In this document: in pieces, positions 43,272-50,891 of the stretch | Layout: the number at the start of each line of letters is the position of its first letter | How positions within the stretch are numbered: the stretch's first letter is position 1 | Origin: Ignavibacteriales bacterium | GTDB lineage: Bacteria; Bacteroidota; Ignavibacteria; Ignavibacteriales; SURF-24 | Direction: 5' to 3' | Length of the DNA: 64,000 nt | Assembly (NCBI GenBank): GCA_026390815.1 | Contig: JAPLFH010000015.1 | Location: forward strand, 1 to 64,000 | Translations under genes and position numbers: made by a program | Notes under the pieces: model-generated | Told to the model about the DNA's origin: nothing | Database searches by the model: none | The model's input: the letters and a program-made list of their open reading frames with translations, nothing else

Positions 43272-44486
43272 ATGGAAAATATAGGAATTAAAACTCCACG
43301 CGATGGTGTTGTACTTTTTACAAAATATAATCGTGGAGAAGGAATAAAAAAAGCACTTGAACTTGGAAGGGAAAATGTCCTTTTCGAAGTACGCGAATCA
43401 AAATTAAAAGGAAGAGGCGGGGCAGGATTTCCAACAGCTACAAAATGGATGTTAGTTGCAGCCGCAGTTGGAGATGCAAAATATGTTGTTTGCAATGCAG
43501 ATGAAGGTGAACCCGGTACATTTAAAGACCGAGTATTGCTTCTTGAATATCCTGAACTTGTTTTTGAAGGAATGGTAATAGCTGGCTTTACAATTGGAGC
43601 AAAATTAGGAATACTTTATCTGCGCGGTGAATACGAGTATATGCTTCAACCGCTGAAGGATTATCTTGAAGTGATGAGAAAAGATAACCTGCTTGGAGAA
43701 AATATTCTTGGTTCTAATTATAGTTTTGATATTGTAATTCGTCTTGGATCCGGCGCTTATGTATGCGGAGAAGAAACTGCATTGATAGAATCGCTTGAAG
43801 GTCATCGTGGTGAAGCGCGTAACCGCCCACCTTATCCTGTTAATACCGGCTTTTGGGGCAAACCAACCACAGTTAATAATGTAGAAACACTTGCTTCAGT
43901 TCCACACATATTAATTAAAGGTGGAACTTGGTATGCAAAACATGGTACTGATAAATCAACTGGTTCCAAGTTGTTATCTGTTTCCGGTGATTGCGAAAAA
44001 CCTGGAGTTTATGAATTACCATGGGGAACAAAGATTAAAGATTTATTAGAGATAGTTGGTGCAAAGAATACGAAAGCAGTTCAGATTGGTGGAGCTTCCG
44101 GAATTTGTGTTCCTAAATCTCAATTTGATAGAACACTTGCTTATGAAGATGTTGCCACAGGTGGCAGTATTATTATTTTTAATGAAAGCAGAAGTATGTT
44201 AAAAGTTCTTAAAAATTTTCTTGAATTCTTTGTAGAGGAATCTTGTGGACAGTGTACACCATGCAGAATTGGGAATGTTAAACTACTTGAATGTGTAAAG
44301 AATATAGAAAAAGGTGTTTATACTTTTGCCGAAATAAACAAGATGAAAGAATTAGGCAAAACAATGCAGGTTGCTTCTAAATGCGGATTAGGGCAATCCA
44401 GTCCAAATGCATTCCTTTCAATCTTAGAAAATTTTAAAGAAGAATTATTCAACAAAAATGGATTCGGAGGCAGGAATGGAAAGTAA
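43272..44486 (+). CDS. hydB: [FeFe]-hydrogenase subunit HydB (NuoF core only), set 2
   Basis: 404 residues, against 661 in set 1. The flavin/NAD core is complete: LKGRGGAGFPTATKW (about 46-60), CNADEGEPGTF (about 74), GAYVCGEETALIES (about 160), and the [4Fe-4S] ligands CGQCTPCRIGN plus SKCGLGQS (about 325-380). It lacks both the N-terminal [2Fe-2S] domain and the C-terminal 2[4Fe-4S] ferredoxin module of the set-1 protein. It ends naturally with a normal stop overlapping the next start, so it is a short form and not a broken gene. A HydB without the ferredoxin-like tail may not couple to ferredoxin. Confidence 0.92.
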   Translation: MENIGIKTPRDGVVLFTKYNRGEGIKKALELGRENVLFEVRESKLKGRGGAGFPTATKWMLVAAAVGDAKYVVCNADEGEPGTFKDRVLLLEYPELVFEGMVIAGFTIGAKLGILYLRGEYEYMLQPLKDYLEVMRKDNLLGENILGSNYSFDIVIRLGSGAYVCGEETALIESLEGHRGEARNRPPYPVNTGFWGKPTTVNNVETLASVPHILIKGGTWYAKHGTDKSTGSKLLSVSGDCEKPGVYELPWGTKIKDLLEIVGAKNTKAVQIGGASGICVPKSQFDRTLAYEDVATGGSIIIFNESRSMLKVLKNFLEFFVEESCGQCTPCRIGNVKLLECVKNIEKGVYTFAEINKMKELGKTMQVASKCGLGQSSPNAFLSILENFKEELFNKNGFGGRNGK

Positions 44487-46353
44487 AGATAAATTAAGAG
44501 CGCCGGTTAGCCAGAAGGCTCACATTGTTGAAAAGCCAAAAGATACCAGTGCAATTGGCGGTAAAGTAACAATTGAAATAAATGAAAAGAAAATTTCTGT
44601 TCCATTTGGTACTACAATTTTAGATGCTTGCAAGGAAAATCAAATTCATATTCCAACATTGTGTCATCATCCGGATTTATGTGTAGCCGGTGTTTGCCGT
44701 ATTTGTGTTGTGGAAGTTGAAGGAATGAGAACACTCCAGGCTTCCTGCGCTTTTCCAATTACAAATCCAATTAAGATTAAAACATCTACTCCGATGGTAA
44801 GAAAAGCCCGCAGACATGTAATCGATTTACTTTTAAGCGAGCATTATGGTGAATGTTATTCCTGTTTCCGAAATCAGAATTGCGAATTGCAAGATCTGGC
44901 AAAAGAATATGGTGTTGATGAATACAACTTTGGACATGTTACTAAAGAAAAATATGAAGTTGATAAATCCTCAGCTTCAGTTATTCGTGATATGAACAAA
45001 TGCGTTCTATGTAAACGCTGCGTAAGAACTTGCATCGATCTTCAGGAGGTTGGTGTGCTTGAAGCTATTAACCGTGGGCACGAAACACGCATTGGTACAT
45101 TCCTGGATAAACCGCTTGCTGATGTAATTTGTATTAATTGCGGACAATGTATTAACCGTTGCCCAACTGCTGCTTTAAGAGCAAACGATCCTTCTGATGA
45201 AATTTGGGCTGCTATTGATGATCCTACAAAGCATGTAGTTATACAAACTGCGCCATCACCAAGAGCTGGGATTGGAGAGGAATTTGGATTAGAACCAGGT
45301 AACTCTCTAACAATGGAAATGAACACTGCATTAAGAAGAATTGGTTTTGATAAAGTGTTTGATACAAACTTCACAGCTGATTTAACAATTATGGAAGAAG
45401 GAACCGAGCTTCTTTTAAGATTGAAGCAAGCTTTAGTTGAAAAAGATTCCAATGTTAAACTCCCGCAGTTTACTTCTTGTTCACCAGGCTGGGTAAAATT
45501 TATCGAGCATTTTTATCCAGAATATTTAGATTATCTCTCAACTGCAAAATCTCCACAGCAAATGTTTGGTGCATTAATAAAAACTTTTTATGCAAAGGAA
45601 ACTAAGATTGATCCTGCAAATATTGTTTCGGTTGCACTTATGCCTTGCTCAGCTAAAAAGTTTGAATGCAACAGACCAGAGATGACAGCTTCCGGTTATA
45701 AAGATGTTGATTATGGATTAACAACCCGCGAATTGGCAAAGATGATTAAAGAAGCTGGTATTTACTTACCAGAAATGCCCAAGAGTCATTTTGATGATCC
45801 ATTTGGTGATGCATCTGGTGCAGGTTTAATTTTTGGTGCTACTGGTGGAGTTATGGAAGCTGCTTTAAGAACAGCTTACGAAATTGTAACAGGCAGACCA
45901 GTTCCATTTAAGAACCTTAACATTGAACCCTGCCGTGGATTTGATGGAATCAAACAGGCATCTGTTAAGTTAGAAGGTTGTGTACCGGCTTGGAGTTTTC
46001 TTGAAGGTGTTGATTTGAAATTTATGGTTGCTCACGGAACTGCGAACGCCAAGAAAGTTATGCAGATGTTACAAAAAGGTGAATTGAAAGATGTTCACTT
46101 TATAGAAATTATGGCATGCCCTGGTGGTTGTATTGGTGGCGGGGGTCAACCAATTCCAACTTCAATGGAGATAAGGAAGAAACGCGCACAAGCAATTTAT
46201 GCAGAAGATGAATCTCTTGCACTTAGAAAATCTCATGAAAACGAACATGTAAAAAGTATTTATGAGACATTCTTAACAGATGGACCTTGCGGACATTTAT
46301 CGCATAAACTATTGCACACGCATTATATTAAGCGTGGAAAGTATATTGCTTAA
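44476..46353 (+). CDS. hydA: [FeFe]-hydrogenase catalytic subunit HydA, set 2
   Basis: 625 residues from the ATG at 44476, chosen because GGAGGCAGG lies directly upstream; an in-frame ATG at 44458 adds six residues. An N-terminal 35-residue extension precedes the [2Fe-2S] domain. The His-Cys3 site (EHYGECYSCFRNQNC) and two [4Fe-4S] sites follow. In the H domain L2 is MPCSAKKFE and L3 ACPGGCIGGGGQP, but L1 reads TSCSPGW where set 1 and the usual enzyme have TSCCPGW. The Ser codon is TCA at 45481-45483, at the position of a [4Fe-4S]H ligand. A terminator follows the gene. Confidence 0.93.
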   Translation: MESKDKLRAPVSQKAHIVEKPKDTSAIGGKVTIEINEKKISVPFGTTILDACKENQIHIPTLCHHPDLCVAGVCRICVVEVEGMRTLQASCAFPITNPIKIKTSTPMVRKARRHVIDLLLSEHYGECYSCFRNQNCELQDLAKEYGVDEYNFGHVTKEKYEVDKSSASVIRDMNKCVLCKRCVRTCIDLQEVGVLEAINRGHETRIGTFLDKPLADVICINCGQCINRCPTAALRANDPSDEIWAAIDDPTKHVVIQTAPSPRAGIGEEFGLEPGNSLTMEMNTALRRIGFDKVFDTNFTADLTIMEEGTELLLRLKQALVEKDSNVKLPQFTSCSPGWVKFIEHFYPEYLDYLSTAKSPQQMFGALIKTFYAKETKIDPANIVSVALMPCSAKKFECNRPEMTASGYKDVDYGLTTRELAKMIKEAGIYLPEMPKSHFDDPFGDASGAGLIFGATGGVMEAALRTAYEIVTGRPVPFKNLNIEPCRGFDGIKQASVKLEGCVPAWSFLEGVDLKFMVAHGTANAKKVMQMLQKGELKDVHFIEIMACPGGCIGGGGQPIPTSMEIRKKRAQAIYAEDESLALRKSHENEHVKSIYETFLTDGPCGHLSHKLLHTHYIKRGKYIA

Positions 46354-46363
46354 CTTTAACAAG

Positions 46364-46395
46364 AGCCGGAAGAAAAATCTTCCGGCTTTCTTTTT
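46364..46395 (+). terminator. Intrinsic terminator after hydA set 2
   Basis: Perfect 10-bp arms AGCCGGAAGA (46364-46373) and TCTTCCGGCT (46378-46387) with a 4-base loop, followed by TTTCTTTTT. It lies 10 bp after the hydA stop and closes the hydrogenase transcription unit. This is the best-formed terminator in the window. Confidence 0.9.
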
Positions 46396-46518
46396 GGTAA
46401 AATAAATGAATTATCGATTGATGGAAACTTGACATGCTGCATCCAATATTCTATTATTCCAGTGCTCTTTGGCAGTTGTTAGTACTTTTATTGTTAAATT
46501 CATTGCAATAGGTAGAAA

Positions 46519-47955
46519 ATGGTTTCACTTGTACCATCCTGGGCGAAACATAATGATGAATTTTGGAATGCCATAAAAAAACGTAACCTATGGTTTATTC
46601 AGCTAAGATATGGTGCTGTTGTACTTCTTGTATTTCTTTTAATTGGTGTAAAATTTATTCTTCAACTACAATTAACAGAAACACAGCTTACCGCAATCAT
46701 TTCAATTACTATTTGCATTCTTATTTATAATGTTTTGATTCATAAGATCAGACCCAAGATAAAACCAACAGGAAAATTTAATAATCTGCATCTTTCACTT
46801 ATGCAAATGATTTTAGATTTGCTTGCTCTTACCTTACTAATTTACTATTCCGGTGGCATAGAAAATCCGCTCTATATGTTTTATATATTTCATATGATCA
46901 TAGGAAGCTTGATACTACCTGGGGCGGTTATTTATACAATTGCTACAGTAGTTGTTATTTCTCTTTGGATGATAGCATTATTGGAATATAATGGAATTTT
47001 AATCCACCATGGTATTGCTGGGCTATTTTCACAACCAATTTATACCAATCACAATTATTTGCTGATGATTCTTTTCGTTTTTACAATTATGATGTACCTG
47101 AGTGTAGCAATTGCCAACAGGATCGCTCATCAACTTTACCAAAGGGAGCAGCAATTGAGAGAATCACTGAATAAATTGAACGAAGCAGAAAAAGCAAAAC
47201 AAAGATATGTAATTGGAGTTGTGCACGAAATTAAAACTCCAATTGCTGCTGTAGAATCTTTTATTGAATTGATACTAAAAAATTATGTTGGTCCAATAAG
47301 CAAAGAAGTAGAGGAAAAACTATTAAGAGTTAAAATAAGAACAAATGAAGCTATCAAAATGATTAATAATGTGCTTCATATATCCAAGCTAAAGTTGCTT
47401 GATGAAATTTATGATGATGAAATAAATATTGTAGAAATAGTTGAAGGATTATTATCCAAACAAAATATTATTGCAGAATCAAAAGATATAAAATTAGAGT
47501 TTGAAAAATATTGCGATAATAATTCCAAAATTTTTGGTGATGCTGTGCTGCTGGAATTGGCGCTTTCAAATATCATTAACAATGCATTAAAATATGTAAG
47601 TTCAGGTGGACGAGTTGAAATAAGTCTAAAACCAGATGGAGATTATTGCCTTATTGAAGTTTGCGATAACGGAATTGGTATCCCAGAAACTGATCAGAAA
47701 AAAATATTCGAAGAGTTTTATCGTGCTTCAAATATTAAACATAAGGGATATGAAGGAACCGGTCTTGGGTTGTCTCTTGTAAATCAAATTGTAAAACGCC
47801 ACAACGGAAATATTACAGTACAAAGTCCTTCTCGACTTCAAGACAAAGATAGACCTGGAACTTGTTTTACTATTAAAATACCTGTTAAAAAATTACCATC
47901 AGAAGAAGTAGTATTTACTAATTCTAATCTGAATTTGGAGAGCAAAATAATCTAA
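46519..47955 (+). CDS. Membrane-bound sensor histidine kinase
   Basis: 478 residues. Six hydrophobic segments (about 25-215) form an integral-membrane sensor with no large periplasmic loop. A short coiled coil leads to HisKA (VIGVVHEIKTPIAAVES, phospho-His about 239) and HATPase (ALSNIINNALKY about 354, DNGIGIPE about 390, GTGLGLSLV about 415). No cognate regulator is adjacent; the nearest receivers belong to the hydrogenase module upstream. It lies after the terminator of that module and overlaps the convergent gene by 32 bp at the 3' end. Confidence 0.9.
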   Translation: MVSLVPSWAKHNDEFWNAIKKRNLWFIQLRYGAVVLLVFLLIGVKFILQLQLTETQLTAIISITICILIYNVLIHKIRPKIKPTGKFNNLHLSLMQMILDLLALTLLIYYSGGIENPLYMFYIFHMIIGSLILPGAVIYTIATVVVISLWMIALLEYNGILIHHGIAGLFSQPIYTNHNYLLMILFVFTIMMYLSVAIANRIAHQLYQREQQLRESLNKLNEAEKAKQRYVIGVVHEIKTPIAAVESFIELILKNYVGPISKEVEEKLLRVKIRTNEAIKMINNVLHISKLKLLDEIYDDEINIVEIVEGLLSKQNIIAESKDIKLEFEKYCDNNSKIFGDAVLLELALSNIINNALKYVSSGGRVEISLKPDGDYCLIEVCDNGIGIPETDQKKIFEEFYRASNIKHKGYEGTGLGLSLVNQIVKRHNGNITVQSPSRLQDKDRPGTCFTIKIPVKKLPSEEVVFTNSNLNLESKII

Positions 47956-48856
47956 ACCCTGCTGTATCCACACGAATTTTGTAAACTGCGTTTGTTTCAT
48001 CTTCAGTAATGTAGAGAGTTTTCATATCAGCATCTGCAAATTCCAGGTTGCTGGGTTTTTTACCCGGTGTAATTATTTTTTGTTTAATTGAACCATCAGG
48101 TTTAACCACGTAAATTGCTTTACCACCAAAGTGTGCCACATATAAATTTCCTTCAACATCAAAAGCAATTCCATCCGGATCACCACCAGGAAGAATAATA
48201 AAAACTTCCGGCTCACCAAAAGTACCATCCTTTTTTAATCTAAATTTTAATACTCTTTCTTTTGCGGATTCACAGACATAAACAAATTTAGCATCGGGAG
48301 AAATAGCAATTCCATTTGGGAAACATAATCCAGTGTAAACAGGTTTTACCTTTTGTGTTTTCCTGGAAATCTGGTAAACAATTCCATCAGGATTGTTTTT
48401 ATCATAAGATTTAGGATCTGTAAAATATAAATTTCCCTTACTATCAAATGCTAAATCATTCGGACGGTTAAATTTTTTTCCTTTATAACCAGAAGCTAAT
48501 GAAAAACATTTCCCATCCATTGTAAATTTTAATATGGCTCCTTTTCCATATTCACAGGCATAAAGGCAGCCATCTTTATTCACAGTTAATCCATTAGTTT
48601 TTTCAAAACTGAATGGGGAAGAGGGAGCCACAATAAATGTATCGGGTTTTCCATTTCTTATTCTCGTTACCCAATTTCCATTACAATTGGAAACATATAA
48701 ACTTCCTCTTCCATCCCATGCCGGTCCTTCAGGAAATTTTAAACTATCAGCTACTTTTATAAAATGGTGGTTTTCCGGTAAACTATCTTGTGCAAATGAG
48801 ATTGTAATTGAAAATATTATTATGGTTAAAAACATAATAAGAATTTTTGTATTCAT
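47924..48856 (-). CDS. Secreted SMP-30/gluconolactonase-like beta-propeller
   Basis: 310 residues. The signal peptide (about 1-22, ending SFAQ) precedes a six-bladed propeller of SMP-30/strictosidine-synthase type: FPEGPAWDGRGSLYVSN (about 39-55), NRPNDLAFDSKGNLYFTDP (about 133-151; the N/D are candidate metal ligands), FPNGIAISPDAKFVYVCES (about 181-199) and DPDGIAFDVEGNLYVAHFGG. Members hydrolyse lactones in a metal-dependent manner. It is exported, so its substrate is extracellular. It overlaps the opposing kinase gene by 32 bp, tail to tail. Confidence 0.85.
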   Translation of the reverse strand: MNTKILIMFLTIIIFSITISFAQDSLPENHHFIKVADSLKFPEGPAWDGRGSLYVSNCNGNWVTRIRNGKPDTFIVAPSSPFSFEKTNGLTVNKDGCLYACEYGKGAILKFTMDGKCFSLASGYKGKKFNRPNDLAFDSKGNLYFTDPKSYDKNNPDGIVYQISRKTQKVKPVYTGLCFPNGIAISPDAKFVYVCESAKERVLKFRLKKDGTFGEPEVFIILPGGDPDGIAFDVEGNLYVAHFGGKAIYVVKPDGSIKQKIITPGKKPSNLEFADADMKTLYITEDETNAVYKIRVDTAGFRLFCSPNSD

Positions 48857-49009
48857 AAAATTATTTCTTTATTAATATTATTACTTAGTGCAAAAATATG
48901 AATTGCGTTGCATAATAAGAAATTAAAAATATTATATTGGTGTTGTATAGGAAAATAGCTTTTACTAACTTTACACCCGTAAGAAAGAAGAAGACAAACA
49001 TTTGTCTTT

Positions 49010-49083
49010 GGCGCGTTCGTCTAGAGGCTTAGGACGCCGCCCTCTCAAGGCGGAGATCGCGGGTTCGAATCCCGCACGCGCTA
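49010..49083 (+). tRNA. tRNA-Glu (anticodon CUC)
   Basis: A full cloverleaf of 74 nt. Acceptor GGCGCGT pairs with ACGCGCT. The D arm is GTCT...GGAC, the anticodon arm CCGCC-CTCTCAA-GGCGG with anticodon CUC, and the T arm GCGGG-TTCGAAT-CCCGC. The discriminator is A; no CCA is encoded. The 'TCGTCTAGAGGC' start of the D region is characteristic of bacterial tRNA-Glu. No other tRNA lies next to it. Confidence 0.95.
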
Positions 49084-49164
49084 CTAAGTATTTAACTTTT
49101 ATTGTTCCTGCTTATGCCTGTTTATTTATGGGTTAAGCAGGAATCTTTTTTTTATAGATGATAA

Positions 49165-49503
49165 ATGAAACGATTTGAAAAACATATTTTCATTTGTGAA
49201 AATAAACGACCAATTGATCATCCACGTGGTTGCTGTTCAGATAAAGGTTCGCACGAAATAAAAGAAAAATTTAAATCCCGATTGAAAGAATTGGGATTAA
49301 ATGCAACGGTTCGTGCCAATACTTCCGGTTGTTTGGATGCTTGCGAATTTGGACCTTCTGTTGTAATTTATCCTGAGCAGGTTTGGTATGGCAGAGTTAA
49401 ACTGGAAGATGTTGAAGAAATAATCCAAAGCCATATTTTGAAAAGCAAACCTGTTGAAAGATTAAAAATAATAGATAAAAGATTTAATAGAGATGGCGAA
49501 TAA
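49165..49503 (+). CDS. Thioredoxin-like [2Fe-2S] ferredoxin
   Basis: 112 residues. Four candidate cluster cysteines: HIFICEN (about 10), GCCSDKG (about 23-24), SGCLDAC (about 53 and 57), in a fold like the (2Fe-2S) ferredoxins of the NuoE type. It is an electron carrier of unknown partner. Its 3' end overlaps the start of nth by 11 bp, so the two are translated together. The DNA-repair enzyme downstream carries its own [4Fe-4S] cluster, but no direct link is implied. Confidence 0.88.
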   Translation: MKRFEKHIFICENKRPIDHPRGCCSDKGSHEIKEKFKSRLKELGLNATVRANTSGCLDACEFGPSVVIYPEQVWYGRVKLEDVEEIIQSHILKSKPVERLKIIDKRFNRDGE

Positions 49504-50152
49504 AAAAGAAATACTTCACGCAAAAAAAATATTTGATCAGCTAAAGAAAGAATATCCGGTTGTAAAAGTTGCTCTCGATTTTGCAAATCCTTTCGAGTTG
49601 CTTATTTCAACAATACTTTCCGCACAAAGTACAGATGTTAGAGTAAACATTGTAACGGATGACCTATTCAAAAAATATAAGTCACCAAAGGATTATGTAT
49701 CTGCTCCGCAGGAGGAGTTGGAAAAAGATATTTTCTCAACTGGATTCTACAAACAAAAAGCAAAAAGTATTAGAAATTGCTGCCAGGTTTTAATCGATAA
49801 ATTTGGAGGAAAAGTTCCAGCAAATTTTGAGTTGCTAATTCAGTTACCTGGAGTTGGAAGAAAAACTGCATCGGTTGTTGCTGGAAATGGTTTTGGAATT
49901 CCTGCTATTGCTGTAGATACTCACGTTATCAGACTTTCTAATTTACTCGGCTTGGTAAATACAAATGATCCGGAGAAGATAGAACTCAAACTAAAGGAAA
50001 TGCTCCCAGAAAAAGATTGGATAAATTCTTCACATTATCTTGTAACACACGGAAGAAATATTTGTATTGCAAGAAAACCAAAATGTGTTGATTGTATTAT
50101 TGGAAAAATATGTCCAAGTTTTAATCCATTACCAACCACAAAAGTTAAATAG
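49493..50152 (+). CDS. nth: Endonuclease III
   Basis: 219 residues. A bifunctional DNA glycosylase/AP lyase for oxidised pyrimidines. The helix-hairpin-helix has LPGVGRKTASVVAG (about 118-131), which carries the catalytic Lys, and the catalytic Asp is in VDTHV (about 142). The C-terminal [4Fe-4S] loop is C-x6-C-x2-C-x5-C (CIARKPKCVDCIIGKIC, about 192-208). Length is normal. It overlaps the upstream ferredoxin gene and precedes an HD hydrolase by 8 bp. Confidence 0.95.
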   Translation: MANKKEILHAKKIFDQLKKEYPVVKVALDFANPFELLISTILSAQSTDVRVNIVTDDLFKKYKSPKDYVSAPQEELEKDIFSTGFYKQKAKSIRNCCQVLIDKFGGKVPANFELLIQLPGVGRKTASVVAGNGFGIPAIAVDTHVIRLSNLLGLVNTNDPEKIELKLKEMLPEKDWINSSHYLVTHGRNICIARKPKCVDCIIGKICPSFNPLPTTKVK

Positions 50153-50160
50153 AGGTTTAT

Positions 50161-50727
50161 TTGGAAAATCCAGCATCTAACAGAGATTTTTGTTTATCAT
50201 TATTAAAAGAATACACAAGAAGTGAAAGTTTGTTGAAACATGCTTTTGCAGTAGAAACTTGTGTTAAAGCTTATGCTGCTAAATATAATGAAGATGAATT
50301 GTACTGGGGGAATGTTGCGTTGCTTCACGATTTTGACTATGAACGTTTTCCATCTGCAACTGAACATCCATATAAAGGTTCAGAAATTTTAGCTGAAAAA
50401 GGTTTTGATGAAAACTTCAGAAAAACTATTTTATCGCATGCCGATTATACAAATGTTCCAAGAGAAACTATATTAGCAAAAGTACTTTATGCCTGCGATG
50501 AACTTTCCGGTTTCTTAACTGCTGTTGCTTATGTTAGACCAAGCAAATCAATTGATGAAGTGGAAGTAAAATCTGTTAAGAAAAAATTAAAAGATAAAGC
50601 GTTTGCTCGTACAGTCAGCAGGGAGGATATTCAGAGAGGTGTTGAAGAGTTAGGTGTTCCGATTGACGAGCACATTCAATTCTGTATAAATGCAATGAAG
50701 GGGAAAAAAGAGTTGTTGGGACTTTAA
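50161..50727 (+). CDS. HD-domain hydrolase
   Basis: 188 residues. A single HD domain: HAFAVETC (about 27), LLHDFDYERFP (about 57-67, the HD dyad), ILSHADY (about 96) and CDELSGFL (about 117) give the four metal-ligand positions. The family is metal-dependent phosphohydrolases of nucleotides or related compounds; the target is unknown. No in-frame ATG exists at the start, and the TTG at 50161 follows AGAGG, so it is accepted. The gene closes the unit 49165-50727. Confidence 0.85.
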   Translation: MENPASNRDFCLSLLKEYTRSESLLKHAFAVETCVKAYAAKYNEDELYWGNVALLHDFDYERFPSATEHPYKGSEILAEKGFDENFRKTILSHADYTNVPRETILAKVLYACDELSGFLTAVAYVRPSKSIDEVEVKSVKKKLKDKAFARTVSREDIQRGVEELGVPIDEHIQFCINAMKGKKELLGL

Positions 50728-50891
50728 TTTTCTTTAGAATTTATAAATTATGACTTGACATTGACTACCATTGTTTGCTATTTTTGAACAAAACATAAAG
50801 GACCGCATAGAGAATTTTGCTACTATCTTTCAACAGTTGAGTTAGTTTATCATCTAAAACTCCAAGTTATTGGATTATAGTTGTAATAATC

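Noticed and set aside
47924-47955. Overlap of the histidine kinase and propeller genes as a frameshift sign
   Set aside because: The genes converge on opposite strands, each ends with a complete domain, and short tail-to-tail overlaps are common.
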